Of a DNA stretch of 33,174 nt, positions 7,945-16,384 are shown in pieces (the stretch's first letter is position 1; every line of letters starts with the position of its first letter). This DNA comes from Holophagaceae bacterium (lineage in GTDB: Bacteria > Acidobacteriota > Holophagae > Holophagales > Holophagaceae): NCBI GenBank assembly GCA_025361205.1, contig JANYAS010000163.1, forward strand, positions 1 to 33,174. Reading direction: 5' to 3'. Both the position numbers and the translations under genes were made by a program. The notes below the pieces were generated by a model. It did not search any database, was not told where the DNA came from, and saw only the letters and a program-made list of their open reading frames with translations.

Positions 7945-8877
7945 ATGGGACTGTCCTTCATCAGCTCGATCCTGTTCGCCACCGTGGTGGCCGGGACGCC
8001 CCTGATCATCGTCGCGCTGGGTGAACTGGTCACCGAAAAGGCCGGCGTGCTCAATCTGGGCGCCGAAGGCATCATGTCCGTGGGCGCCGTGGCCGCCTTC
8101 GCCGTGGCCCACCACACCGGCAGCCCCTACTTGGGCATCCTCGCCGGCATGGGCGCCGGGATGCTCATGGCCCTGCTCTTCGGCCTCTCCGCCCTGACGC
8201 TCATGGCCAACCAGGTGGCTTCGGGCCTGGCGCTTTCCATCTTCGGGGTGGGGCTGTCGGCGTTCATCGGCAAGCCCTACGAATCCGTGGCCCTGGCCAG
8301 CGTGGATCCCATTCGGATTCCCCTCCTCCACAAGATTCCCCTGTTCGGGCCCTCGCTCTTCGAGCAGCAGGGGCTGGTGTACTTCTCCTGGGTGCTCATC
8401 GCCGCCGTGGCCTGGTTTCTCTACCGGAGCAAGGCCGGTCTCATCCTCCGGGCGGTGGGGGAATCCCCCGTCTCCGCTCACGCCATCGGCTATGGCGTGG
8501 TGAGCATCCGCTACCAGGCCGTGCTCTTCGGCGGTGCCATGGCCGGCATCGGGGGCGCGTTCTTGTCCGTGTTCTACACCCCCATGTGGGTGGAGGGCAT
8601 GGTGGCGGGGCGGGGCTGGATCGCCCTTTCCCTGGTGGTTTTCGCCACCTGGCGCCCCGGCCGGGTGATGATCGGGGCCTACCTGTTCGGCGGCTGCATG
8701 ATCACCCAGATGTTCGTCCAGGGTTCCGGCGCGAGAATCAGCATCCCGGCCCAGTTCCTGTCTTCCCTTCCCTACATGGCCACCGTCGTGGTCCTGGTCC
8801 TGATCTCCCGGAACCGCAGTACGATCCGGCTCAATTCCCCAGCCTCACTGGGGCAACCCTTCCTGCCGGATGCCTGA
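7945..8877 (+). CDS. Nucleoside ABC importer permease 2 (NupQ/YufQ-like)
   Basis: This 310-residue, highly hydrophobic permease shows the family signature GTPLIIVALGELVTEKAG followed by LNLGAEGIMSVGAVAAF. It is shorter than permease 1, as usual for the partner subunit in this class. It starts 9 bases after permease 1, with AGGAAG in front of the ATG. About 70 bases then separate it from the binding-protein gene, which has its own strong ribosome site, in keeping with higher expression of binding proteins. Confidence 0.93.
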   Translation: MGLSFISSILFATVVAGTPLIIVALGELVTEKAGVLNLGAEGIMSVGAVAAFAVAHHTGSPYLGILAGMGAGMLMALLFGLSALTLMANQVASGLALSIFGVGLSAFIGKPYESVALASVDPIRIPLLHKIPLFGPSLFEQQGLVYFSWVLIAAVAWFLYRSKAGLILRAVGESPVSAHAIGYGVVSIRYQAVLFGGAMAGIGGAFLSVFYTPMWVEGMVAGRGWIALSLVVFATWRPGRVMIGAYLFGGCMITQMFVQGSGARISIPAQFLSSLPYMATVVVLVLISRNRSTIRLNSPASLGQPFLPDA

Positions 8878-8947
8878 ACCCTGCTACCGCACGTCCACCC
8901 GCCCCCCGCGGCGATCCACTTCCACCCCCCTCAAGGAGGAACACCGA

Positions 8948-10039
8948 ATGAACCACCGACAATTCGCCCTCGCGACCCTGGGTGTATCGGCCCTGCTCGC
9001 TTCCACCATCCTGATGGGCGCAGAGCCCGTCAAGATCGCCTTCGTCTACGTGAGCCCCGTGGGGGACGCCGGCTGGACCTTCCAGCATGACCAGGGCCGC
9101 AAGCAGATGGAGGCCGACATGAAGGGCGCGGTCACCACCAAGTTCATCGAGAACGTCCCCGAGGGCGCCGATGCCGAGCGCATCATCCGGCAGCTGGCCC
9201 AGGATGGGAACCGGATCATCTTCACCACGTCCTTCGGCTACATGAACCAGACCGCCAAGGTCGCGGTCGCCTTCCCCAACGCCACCTTCTTCCACGCCAC
9301 CGGCTACAAGACCGGCGCCAACCTTGGCATCTACAACGCCCGATTCTACGAGGGCCGCTACCTGAACGGCGTCATCGCGGGGAAGATGACCAAGACGAAC
9401 CTCGCCGGCTACGTGGCCGCCTTCCCCATCCCCGAAGTGATGCAGGGCATCAACGCCTTCACCCGAGGCATGCGGAGCGTCAACCCCAAGGCTGAAGTGC
9501 GCGTCATCTGGGTGAATTCCTGGTTCGATCCGGGCAAGGAGCGGGAAGCCGCCATGACCCTCATCTCCCAAGGTGCGGACATGATCACCCACCACACGGA
9601 CTCCACGGCCGTGGTGCAGGCTGCCGAGGAAAAGCACAAGGAAAAGGGCACCTGGTCCTTCTCCTACCACTCCGACATGACCAAGTACGGCCCCACCAGC
9701 CAGCTCAGTGGCACCACCCACATCTGGGGGGATTTCTACACCAAGATCGTCAAGGAAGTGCTCGACAAGAAGTGGACGGGCACCAACCTCTGGGGCGGCC
9801 TCAAGGACGGGATGATCAAGCTCGCTCCGATGAATCCGGCGGTGCCTGCTGACGTGAAGAGCTACGTGCAGAAGCTCCAGGCTGATGCCGCCACCGGCAA
9901 GTTCCATCCCTTCGCCGGCCCGGTGGTCGACCAGGAGGGCAAGGAGCGCGTGCCCAAGGGCAAGAACATGACCGACGCCGAAATGGGCGCCATGAACTAC
10001 TACGTGAAGGGCGTGGCTTCCACCCTGCCCAAGAGCTAG
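8948..10039 (+). CDS. BMP-family solute-binding protein of the nucleoside importer
   Basis: This 363-residue exported protein of the basic membrane protein (BmpA/Med/PnrA) family captures purine nucleosides or related solutes for the adjacent ATPase and permeases. ATG 8948 is chosen because AAGGAGGA (8933-8940) is seven bases upstream and the product then opens with a signal peptide (MNHRQFALATLGVSALLA, cleavage near MGA). The upstream in-frame ATG at 8870 would bury the signal. The N-lobe start KIAFVYVSPVGDAGWTF and the ITHHTDSTAVVQAAEE segment are family features. There is no lipobox Cys, so the protein appears freely periplasmic rather than a lipoprotein, unlike many Gram-positive homologues. 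The ligand is inferred from context. Confidence 0.92.
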   Translation: MNHRQFALATLGVSALLASTILMGAEPVKIAFVYVSPVGDAGWTFQHDQGRKQMEADMKGAVTTKFIENVPEGADAERIIRQLAQDGNRIIFTTSFGYMNQTAKVAVAFPNATFFHATGYKTGANLGIYNARFYEGRYLNGVIAGKMTKTNLAGYVAAFPIPEVMQGINAFTRGMRSVNPKAEVRVIWVNSWFDPGKEREAAMTLISQGADMITHHTDSTAVVQAAEEKHKEKGTWSFSYHSDMTKYGPTSQLSGTTHIWGDFYTKIVKEVLDKKWTGTNLWGGLKDGMIKLAPMNPAVPADVKSYVQKLQADAATGKFHPFAGPVVDQEGKERVPKGKNMTDAEMGAMNYYVKGVASTLPKS

Positions 10040-10056
10040 GCCCGGCCCTGTGACGG

Positions 10057-10085
10057 GTGGGTGGGGGCTGGACGCCCCCACCCAC
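10057..10085 (+). terminator. Perfect 12-bp hairpin after the importer operon
   Basis: GTGGGTGGGGGC (10057-10068) pairs perfectly with 10074-10085 around a 5-nt loop (TGGAC). It starts 17 bases after the binding-protein stop. No T-run follows, so it may be a partial terminator, an mRNA 3'-end stabiliser, or part of a regulated leader for the xanthine dehydrogenase genes. Confidence 0.55.
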
Positions 10086-10111
10086 GTCCCTAACCTGTAT
10101 CAAGCGCATGA

Positions 10112-10137
10112 CCTGCACGGGCATGTCCCCGTGCGGG
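10112..10137 (+). promoter_or_regulatory. Second hairpin in the leader of the xanthine dehydrogenase genes
   Basis: CCTGCACGGG (10112-10121) pairs with CCCGTGCGGG (10128-10137), 10 bp with one G-U, around a 6-nt loop. It lies 20 bases upstream of the AGGAGG ribosome site of the next gene. Together with the hairpin at 10057-10085 it structures nearly the whole 128-base gap. A regulatory role is possible but unproven. Confidence 0.4.
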
Positions 10138-10167
10138 AACGAACATCCAACCCACCAGGAGGCCCCC

Positions 10168-12408
10168 GTGATCGGAGCTTCTTCCATCCGGAAGGAAGGC
10201 CGTGCCAAAGTCATGGGCACCGCCTGCTACACGGACGATAAATTCGTCCCGGACGCCCTCCACGGCGTCACCGTCCGCTCCCAGGTGCCCCGGGGCATCC
10301 TGAAGGGCATCCAGTTCGGTGAGGGGATCCCCTGGGGGGAATTCACCATCGTCACCGCCGCAGACATCCCTGGCACGAATCGCGTGGCCTCCGTGGTGCA
10401 CGACCAGCCCTTCCTGGTGGGGATCGGCGAGGAGATCACCCATCCGGAGCAGCCCGTGGTGCTCCTCGCCCACCCGGACCGCCGCCTGGCCGAGAAGGCC
10501 CGGAAGGCCGTCACGCTGGAGGTGGAGGAACGCCCCGCCATCCTCGATATCCAGGCCTCCCTGGATCTGGAGCAGGTGATCTACGGCACCCACAACCTCC
10601 TGAAGGAGATCCGGATCCAGAAGGGCGATCCGGAGGCCGTGTGGGCCAGCGCCGCCCACGTGATCGAAGGGGAATACCACACCGGCGCCCAGGAGCAGAT
10701 GTACCTGGAGACCAACGCCATGGTGGCGGTGGTGGAACAAGAGGCGGCCGGACTCCGGGTGACGGTCTGGGGCTCTCTGCAGTGCCCTTACTATGTCCAT
10801 GGCGCCCTCAAGCAACTCTTCGGCCTGCCCGAAGGCCAGGTGCGGGTGGTGGCCATGGAGATGGGCGGCGCCTTCGGTGGCAAGGAGGACTATCCCTCCG
10901 TGAACGCCGGTCACGCGGCCCTGCTCGCATGGAAGAGCGGTCGGCCCGTCAAGGTGGTCTACGACCGGGAAGAGGATCTGGCCTGCACCACCAAGCGGCA
11001 CCCCAGCCGCACCCGGCTGAAGACGGCCTTCGATGCCGAGGGCCACCTGCTGGCCCTCGATGTGGACTTCGTCCTGGATGGTGGCGCCTACGCCACCATG
11101 TCCCCGGTGGTGCTGAGCCGCGGGGCGCTGCACTCGGCCAGCGTGTACCGCTGCCCCAACGTCAAGGTGCACGCCCGGGCCGTGGCCACGAACACGCCAC
11201 CGCCCGGCGCCTTCCGTGGGTTCGGCGCGCCCCAGAGCCTCTTCGCCATGGAGCGCCATATGGATGTCTGTGCCCGGAAGATGGGCCTGGATGCCGTCGA
11301 ACTGCGCCGGAAGAACTTCCTCCGCATGGGGGATACCATGGCCACCGGCCAGGTGATCCGTGAGGATCTGGACCTGGGCGGCCTCATGGACCGCGCCCTG
11401 GAGGAGATCGACTACCACCGCAAGCGCACGACCTTCGCCGCCGCCAATGACAGTCAGAATCCCATCAAGCGCGGAGTTGGCCTGGCGGTCTTCATGCACG
11501 GCTGCGGGTTCACGGGCGGCGGCGAATCCTACCTGGCCTCCGTGGCCGGGGTCGAGGGTCTCGCCGACGGCACCGTGTCCATCCTGGCCGCCTCCACGGA
11601 AATGGGCCAAGGGAAGAACACCGTGTTCGCCCAGATCGTCGCCGAGGCCCTCAAGCTGCCTTTCGACATGGTCGAGACGGCCGAAGTGGATACGGACCGG
11701 GTGCCCAACAGCGGACCCACCGTGGCCTCCCGCAGCACCATGATGGTGGGCCGGATTCTGGAAGACGCGGCCATCAGTTTCAAGCAGGCATTGGTGCAAC
11801 AGGGTTTCCTCAAGGAACCCTACACCGCTGACGGTTTCCGTGAAGCCGTCGCCAAGGCGGTGGCCACGCTGGGCTCGGTGAAATGCTACGGCCAGTACCA
11901 CCGGCCGCCCAACATCGCCTGGAACGATGCCACCTACCAGGGCGACGCCTATCCCACTTACTCCTGGGCCTGCTACGCCGCCGAGGTGGCGGTGGACCTG
12001 GATACCTATGAAGTGAAGGTCGAGGATTTCGTGGCGGTGCAGGAGGTGGGCCGGGTGGTCAATCCCACGCTGGCCGCAGGCCAGATCGAAGGGGGGGTCG
12101 CCCAAGGCATCGGCTGGGGGCTCTGGGAGGAGGTCACCATGAAACAGGGCCGCATGATCAACAACCAGATGACCAACTACATCATCCCCACCAGCGCCGA
12201 TCTGCCGCAGATCCGGGTGGTCTTCCTGGAGAACCCCCACCCCGCCGGCCCCGGTGGCGCCAAGGGCCTCGGGGAACTCCCCATGGACGGACCGGCCCCG
12301 GCGTTGATCAACGCCCTGGAGAACGCCCTGGGACCGCTGCGTCTGGATGAGGTCCCCATGACTCCGGATCGACTGCTGGGGCGCTATGAGGAGGTGACCC
12401 ATGGCTAA
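10168..12408 (+). CDS. Xanthine dehydrogenase, molybdopterin-binding subunit
   Basis: This is the large catalytic subunit of a three-subunit molybdenum hydroxylase (746 residues, close to E. coli XdhA at about 750). The start is GTG 10168, five bases after AGGAGG (10157-10162); an earlier in-frame ATG at 10057 would add 37 non-homologous residues overlapping a hairpin. Visible motifs are GGAFGGKE (233-240), GAFRGFG (347-353), STEMGQGKN, and the GAKGLGE loop with the catalytic Glu703. The probable reaction is hypoxanthine to xanthine to urate, or the reverse reduction under anaerobic conditions. The Fe-S subunit gene overlaps its end by 8 bases. Another purine or N-heterocycle substrate is possible. 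Confidence 0.9.
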   Translation: MIGASSIRKEGRAKVMGTACYTDDKFVPDALHGVTVRSQVPRGILKGIQFGEGIPWGEFTIVTAADIPGTNRVASVVHDQPFLVGIGEEITHPEQPVVLLAHPDRRLAEKARKAVTLEVEERPAILDIQASLDLEQVIYGTHNLLKEIRIQKGDPEAVWASAAHVIEGEYHTGAQEQMYLETNAMVAVVEQEAAGLRVTVWGSLQCPYYVHGALKQLFGLPEGQVRVVAMEMGGAFGGKEDYPSVNAGHAALLAWKSGRPVKVVYDREEDLACTTKRHPSRTRLKTAFDAEGHLLALDVDFVLDGGAYATMSPVVLSRGALHSASVYRCPNVKVHARAVATNTPPPGAFRGFGAPQSLFAMERHMDVCARKMGLDAVELRRKNFLRMGDTMATGQVIREDLDLGGLMDRALEEIDYHRKRTTFAAANDSQNPIKRGVGLAVFMHGCGFTGGGESYLASVAGVEGLADGTVSILAASTEMGQGKNTVFAQIVAEALKLPFDMVETAEVDTDRVPNSGPTVASRSTMMVGRILEDAAISFKQALVQQGFLKEPYTADGFREAVAKAVATLGSVKCYGQYHRPPNIAWNDATYQGDAYPTYSWACYAAEVAVDLDTYEVKVEDFVAVQEVGRVVNPTLAAGQIEGGVAQGIGWGLWEEVTMKQGRMINNQMTNYIIPTSADLPQIRVVFLENPHPAGPGGAKGLGELPMDGPAPALINALENALGPLRLDEVPMTPDRLLGRYEEVTHG

Positions 12409-12883
12409 GCAGATCACGCTCAAGATGACGGTGAACGGCACGGACTGCGTCGTGACGGTGCATCCCTTTGCCCGGCTGCTGGATGTCCTTCGCGAGGAGC
12501 TCCGCCTCACAGGTACCAAGGAGGGCTGCGGAGAAGGCGAGTGCGGCGCCTGCACGATCCTCATGAACGGCCGGGTGGTGAACAGCTGCCTGGTGCCCGT
12601 GGTGCAGGCCCAGGGGGCCGTGGTGGTCACGGTGGAGGGGCTGGCTCAGGGCGAGCGGCTTTCCAGCGTCCAGGATGCCTTCCTCACCTACAACGGCGCC
12701 CAGTGCGGCTTCTGCACGCCCGGCATGCTGATCTCGGCCACGGACCTTTTGAATCGCTGCCCCAACCCCACCGAAGGTGAGATCCGGGAGGGGCTGGCAG
12801 GGAATCTCTGCCGCTGCACCGGCTACGCAAAGATCGTGGACGCGGTGCGGGCTGTGGCCGCGGATGGCGGAGCAGCAAAATGA
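12401..12883 (+). CDS. Xanthine dehydrogenase, [2Fe-2S] subunit
   Basis: This 160-residue electron-transfer subunit carries both clusters of the family. The plant-ferredoxin type has Cys43, Cys48, Cys51 and Cys63 ([10 protein letters not shown]...C). The helical domain has Cys102, Cys105, Cys137 and Cys139 (QCGFC...LCRC). It passes electrons from the molybdenum centre to the FAD subunit. Length matches E. coli XdhC (159). It overlaps the Mo subunit gene by 8 bases and the FAD subunit gene by 4 (ATGA), so all three are translationally coupled. Confidence 0.94.
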   Translation: MAKQITLKMTVNGTDCVVTVHPFARLLDVLREELRLTGTKEGCGEGECGACTILMNGRVVNSCLVPVVQAQGAVVVTVEGLAQGERLSSVQDAFLTYNGAQCGFCTPGMLISATDLLNRCPNPTEGEIREGLAGNLCRCTGYAKIVDAVRAVAADGGAAK

Positions 12884-13746
12884 GAGGCTACCTCGCCGAT
12901 TGCGATATCCAGGCACCGGCCAGCTTGGCGGAAGCCCTGGCGGTCCTGGCCCGGGAGCCAGGCGTCTGGACGCCCATGGCCGGAGGGACCGATCTCATGG
13001 TTGTCTACAACGCCGGACGCCTGCAGGCGACCCGGTTCCTAGATCTCTCCCGCCTCGCCGATCTGCGGGGCATCCGGGAAGATACGACTTCCCTGAGCTT
13101 CGGGGCGCTGACCACCTACACCGATCTCCGCGACTGCCGCGCCGTGCACCAGCATTTCCCCAACCTGGTGAAGAGCGCCCGCGTCACCGGCGCCCTGGCC
13201 ATCCAGAACCGGGGCACCCTGGGGGGCAACATCGCCAACGCCAGCCCCGCGGCGGATACGCCACCCAGCCTGCTGGCCTATGGGGCGGAACTGGAGCTGA
13301 TCTCGCCCCGGGGCCTCCGGCGAGTGGCCTATGACCGCTTCCACCAAGGCTACAAGCGCCTGGATCTGGCGGCCGATGAACTGGTGGCGCGGATCATCGT
13401 GCCCAAGCCCACGGGCAGGGGCTTCCACTATTTCCGCAAAGTGGGCACCCGGCAGGCCCAGGCCATCGCCAAGGTCTGCCTGGCCGCCTACGCGCGCATC
13501 CAAGAGGGTGTCGTGGCCGAGCTGCGGATCGGCCTGGGCTCGGTGGCTCCTGCTCCCGTGAGGGCCCGGAATGCAGAAGCGCTGATCATCGGAAAACCCT
13601 TGGCAGCCCTCCCCGTTGAAGCAGCCAGGGAAGCCCTTCTGGATGAAATCAGCCCCATCGATGATATTCGTGCCACCGCCCACTACCGCAAGGTCGTCAC
13701 CGGGAATCTCCTGGGCCAGATGCTTCGGGAACTGGCGAATGGATGA
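12880..13746 (+). CDS. Xanthine dehydrogenase, FAD-binding subunit
   Basis: This 288-residue FAD subunit of the CoxM/XdhB family matches the size of E. coli XdhB (292). FAD pyrophosphate-binding motifs are visible: AGGTDLMV (near 34-41) and TLGGNIANASPAADTPPS (113-130). The conserved RNAEALIIGK segment is in the C-terminal domain. It starts at the ATGA overlap with the Fe-S gene. The subunit order Mo, Fe-S, FAD differs from E. coli xdhABC (Mo, FAD, Fe-S). Confidence 0.93.
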   Translation: MRGYLADCDIQAPASLAEALAVLAREPGVWTPMAGGTDLMVVYNAGRLQATRFLDLSRLADLRGIREDTTSLSFGALTTYTDLRDCRAVHQHFPNLVKSARVTGALAIQNRGTLGGNIANASPAADTPPSLLAYGAELELISPRGLRRVAYDRFHQGYKRLDLAADELVARIIVPKPTGRGFHYFRKVGTRQAQAIAKVCLAAYARIQEGVVAELRIGLGSVAPAPVRARNAEALIIGKPLAALPVEAAREALLDEISPIDDIRATAHYRKVVTGNLLGQMLRELANG

Positions 13747-13812
13747 ACCGCATCATCCTGTATGCAGGGCCGCCATGACCGCTCGAATGAACGGTTCCAG
13801 GAATCTTGCGCC

Positions 13813-15213
13813 ATGACGCTTTCTGTCTTCGACCTCTTCCGTATCGGCATCGGACCCAGTTCTTCGCACACGGTGGGACCCATGAGGGCCGCCCACAGCT
13901 TTGCACGGGCGCTCGATGGCGCTGGATTGCTGGAGGCTGTGTCGACGGTGCGGGTTGAACTTTTCGGCAGTCTTGGGGCCACGGGGAAGGGCCATGGCAG
14001 TGACAAGGCCGTGATCCTGGGCCTACTGGGGGAGACGCCCGAGGGCGTGGACGTGGAGGCTGCATCGAGCCTGGTGGTCAGGGTCTGCAGCTCTGAGCGG
14101 CTGGCCTTGCTGGGTCGCCACGAGGTGGCTTTTAGGCCCTCCGAGCACCTGTTGCTGTCGAGGAAGAGCCTGCCCTTCCATCCCAACGGTATGTGCTTCA
14201 CGGCTCTGGATGCCGATGGTCACGGGTTGCGCACTCAAGTCTACTACTCCGTGGGCGGCGGCTTCGTGGTGGAAGAGGGCGTCCCTTTTCCTGCGGGCCC
14301 GAAGGGAGAACCTCCCCATCCCTTCCGGACTGGAACCGAGTTGCTGGACCTTTGCCGCCGCAAAGGCCTCAGCGTGAGCCAACTCATGTTGGAGAACGAG
14401 CTGACCTGGCGCACCGAAGCCGAGGTCCGGGCCGGTCTGCTGGGCATCTGGTCGGTGATGGAGGCCTGCGTGCGGCGAGGCTGCGCCACAGAAGGCGTCT
14501 TGCCGGGAGGTCTCGGGGTCAAACGCCGAGCCCCCTCGCTCTACCGGCGGCTCACGGAAACGCCCGAGGCGGGCCTCAAGGATCCTCTTACGGCCCTGGA
14601 CTTCGTGAATCTCTATGCGCTGGCGGTGAATGAGGAGAATGCCGCAGGAGGGCGCGTGGTGACGGCCCCCACCAACGGCGCCGCTGGCATCATTCCGGCC
14701 GTCCTGCACTACTACCACCGCTTCGTGCCAGGGGCCACCGACGATGGTCGGGTGCGCTTTCTGCTAACTGCGGGGGCCATCGGTGCCCTCTACAAAGAGA
14801 ATGCCTCCATCAGTGGCGCGGAGGTGGGATGTCAGGGTGAGGTGGGTGTGGCCTGCTCCATGGCCGCGGGAGCGTTGGCGGAGGTGCTGGGCGGCACGCC
14901 AGGCCGGGTGGAGAATGCTGCGGAGATCGGCATGGAACACAACCTTGGCCTCACCTGTGACCCCATCGGCGGCCTGGTTCAGGTGCCATGCATCGAGCGC
15001 AATGCCATGGCCAGCGTGAAAGCCATCAACGCCGCCCGCATGGCCCTGTATGGGGATGGTCATCACTTTGTGAGCCTCGACAAAGTCATCTGGACCATGC
15101 GGGACACCGGTGCCGACATGAAGAGCAAGTACAAGGAGACCGCCCAGGGCGGTCTCGCCCTTACGGTGCCCGATGGTTCCCTGGCCTTCACCGTGAACCT
15201 TCCGGAGTGCTGA
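13813..15213 (+). CDS. sdaA: L-serine ammonia-lyase, iron-sulfur-dependent, single chain
   Basis: This 466-residue L-serine dehydratase deaminates serine to pyruvate and ammonia using a [4Fe-4S] cluster, and is oxygen-sensitive. Start ATG 13813 follows AGGA and gives the family's usual N-terminus ([20 protein letters not shown]); the ATG 51 bases upstream would add a non-homologous extension. The N-terminal beta domain includes the SSSHT motif. The C-terminal alpha domain contains [29 protein letters not shown] and [19 protein letters not shown] with the cluster cysteines. Length matches E. coli SdaA (about 454). It follows the xanthine dehydrogenase genes by 66 bases. Its presence suggests that a three-carbon amino acid arises from purine breakdown, which is inference. 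Confidence 0.93.
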   Translation: MTLSVFDLFRIGIGPSSSHTVGPMRAAHSFARALDGAGLLEAVSTVRVELFGSLGATGKGHGSDKAVILGLLGETPEGVDVEAASSLVVRVCSSERLALLGRHEVAFRPSEHLLLSRKSLPFHPNGMCFTALDADGHGLRTQVYYSVGGGFVVEEGVPFPAGPKGEPPHPFRTGTELLDLCRRKGLSVSQLMLENELTWRTEAEVRAGLLGIWSVMEACVRRGCATEGVLPGGLGVKRRAPSLYRRLTETPEAGLKDPLTALDFVNLYALAVNEENAAGGRVVTAPTNGAAGIIPAVLHYYHRFVPGATDDGRVRFLLTAGAIGALYKENASISGAEVGCQGEVGVACSMAAGALAEVLGGTPGRVENAAEIGMEHNLGLTCDPIGGLVQVPCIERNAMASVKAINAARMALYGDGHHFVSLDKVIWTMRDTGADMKSKYKETAQGGLALTVPDGSLAFTVNLPEC

Positions 15214-15260
15214 TGCAGGCTCCCCTGCCAGTCCACTGCCAGGCCATCACGGCCCCTTGT

Positions 15261-15290
15261 TTGGCCGTATTTCTGGGGTTTTGCTAGAAT
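15261..15290 (+). promoter_or_regulatory. Putative extended -10 promoter of the carbamate kinase gene
   Basis: TTGGCC (15261-15266) lies 18 bases before TAGAAT (15285-15290), and a TGC triplet immediately precedes the -10 to make an extended -10 element. The predicted start, near 15297, leaves a very short leader before ATG 15312, where a weak TAGGA precedes the gene. An overlapping inverted repeat (ACGGCC/GGCCGT, 15249-15268) might end the serine dehydratase transcript. Confidence 0.5.
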
Positions 15291-15311
15291 CCCCGTTTCC
15301 GTAGGATCCCA

Positions 15312-16259
15312 ATGACCCAAAAAATCGCACTCCTCGCCATCGGCGGCAACGCGTTGCTCAAAGAGAAAGAACGCGGGCTCCAGGAGGAGCAACTGGAGAA
15401 CGCCCGGGAGACCGCCGAGATGCTGGCCAAGGTGGTAGCCGAGGGCTATTCGCTGTGCGTGGTGCACGGCAACGGGCCCCAGGTGGGTAACATCCTCATC
15501 CAGCAGGAGGCCGGGTCGGGCCAGATCCCGCCCTACAGCCTGGATGTCTGCGGTGCCATGACCCAGGGCTCCATGGGCTATATGTTGGAGCGCATGCTCA
15601 TCAACCGGCTGCGCTTCCTGGGTCTGAATTCACCGGTGACCTCCGTCCTCACCGAAGTGGTGGTGGACAAGGAGGACAAGGGCTTCCAGGACCCGACCAA
15701 ACCCGTAGGCCCCTTCTATCCCGAGTTCCGGGCCCTGGAGCTGATGAAGGCCAAGAAGTGGAAGATGAAGGAGGACTCGGGCCGGGGCTGGCGCAAGGTG
15801 GTGCCTTCGCCCAATCCCCTGGAGATCGTCCAGCTCGACGCCATCAAACTCCTGCTCCAGTCCGGCAGTTCGGTGATCGCGGGCGGCGGCGGCGGCATTC
15901 CGGTGATCCGCGATGCCAGCGGCTTCCTGGTGGGCGTGGAGGCCGTCATCGACAAGGACCGGCTCAGCGCCCTGCTGGCGACCCAGTTGGAGGCCGATCT
16001 GTTCATCATCTTGACGGGCGTGGCCAAGGTAGCCCTGGACTTCGGCAAGCCCAGCCAGCGCTGGGTGGACCGCCTCACGGCCAGCGAGGCCCGGCTGCAC
16101 CTGGCTGCAGGCCAGTTCCCGCCTGGCAGCATGGGACCCAAGATCGAAAGCGCCCTGGGCTTCCTGGACGGTGGCGGCCACGAGGTGCTCATCACCACCC
16201 CCGAAGCCCTCGCCACCGAAGATCCCGCCACCGTCGGCACCCGCCTCGTCCGGGACTGA
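15312..16259 (+). CDS. arcC: Carbamate kinase
   Basis: This 315-residue enzyme matches the family length (310-317). It converts carbamoyl phosphate and ADP to ATP, ammonia and CO2 in the cytoplasm. Motifs include IGGNALL (10-16) at the N-terminus, VHGNGPQVGN (51-60), and later AGGGGGIPV and VIDKDRLSALLA. In this neighbourhood it should use the carbamoyl phosphate made by the YgeW-type carbamoyltransferase at 27826, giving substrate-level ATP from purine breakdown. No arginine deiminase genes are nearby, which argues against the usual arginine pathway role. Confidence 0.95.
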   Translation: MTQKIALLAIGGNALLKEKERGLQEEQLENARETAEMLAKVVAEGYSLCVVHGNGPQVGNILIQQEAGSGQIPPYSLDVCGAMTQGSMGYMLERMLINRLRFLGLNSPVTSVLTEVVVDKEDKGFQDPTKPVGPFYPEFRALELMKAKKWKMKEDSGRGWRKVVPSPNPLEIVQLDAIKLLLQSGSSVIAGGGGGIPVIRDASGFLVGVEAVIDKDRLSALLATQLEADLFIILTGVAKVALDFGKPSQRWVDRLTASEARLHLAAGQFPPGSMGPKIESALGFLDGGGHEVLITTPEALATEDPATVGTRLVRD

Positions 16260-16299
16260 GCAAATCCGTACCACCCCACCGAGGGGTGCGGGGGATTCG

Positions 16300-16357
16300 T
16301 GACGGCGGGTACAAAAATTTTACTATCGGGATAAAATTATTGTTCTATCCGCCGTCA
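16300..16357. promoter_or_regulatory. Inverted repeats in the AT-rich upstream region of the fused xanthine dehydrogenase gene
   Basis: A 9-bp perfect inverted repeat (TGACGGCGG 16300-16308, CCGCCGTCA 16349-16357) encloses a 40-base AT-rich stretch. Inside it is a second perfect 7-bp inverted repeat (AATTTTA 16316-16322, TAAAATT 16332-16338). The nested arrangement could be an operator or an mRNA leader structure. Possible -10 boxes are TAAAAT (16332-16337) and TAGAAT (16362-16367), neither with a good -35. Confidence 0.45.
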
Positions 16358-16384
16358 TTTCTAGAATGAACCTGAGAGGGAACC

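Noticed and set aside
10057..10167. An upstream start for the xanthine dehydrogenase Mo subunit at ATG 10057
   Set aside because: The extra 37 residues overlap two hairpins and look non-homologous. GTG 10168 has a perfect AGGAGG at correct spacing.
10090..12630. An 846-codon minus-strand open frame opposite the xanthine dehydrogenase Mo subunit
   Set aside because: Same codon-bias shadow as above; the plus-strand frame carries all the molybdenum hydroxylase motifs and a ribosome site.
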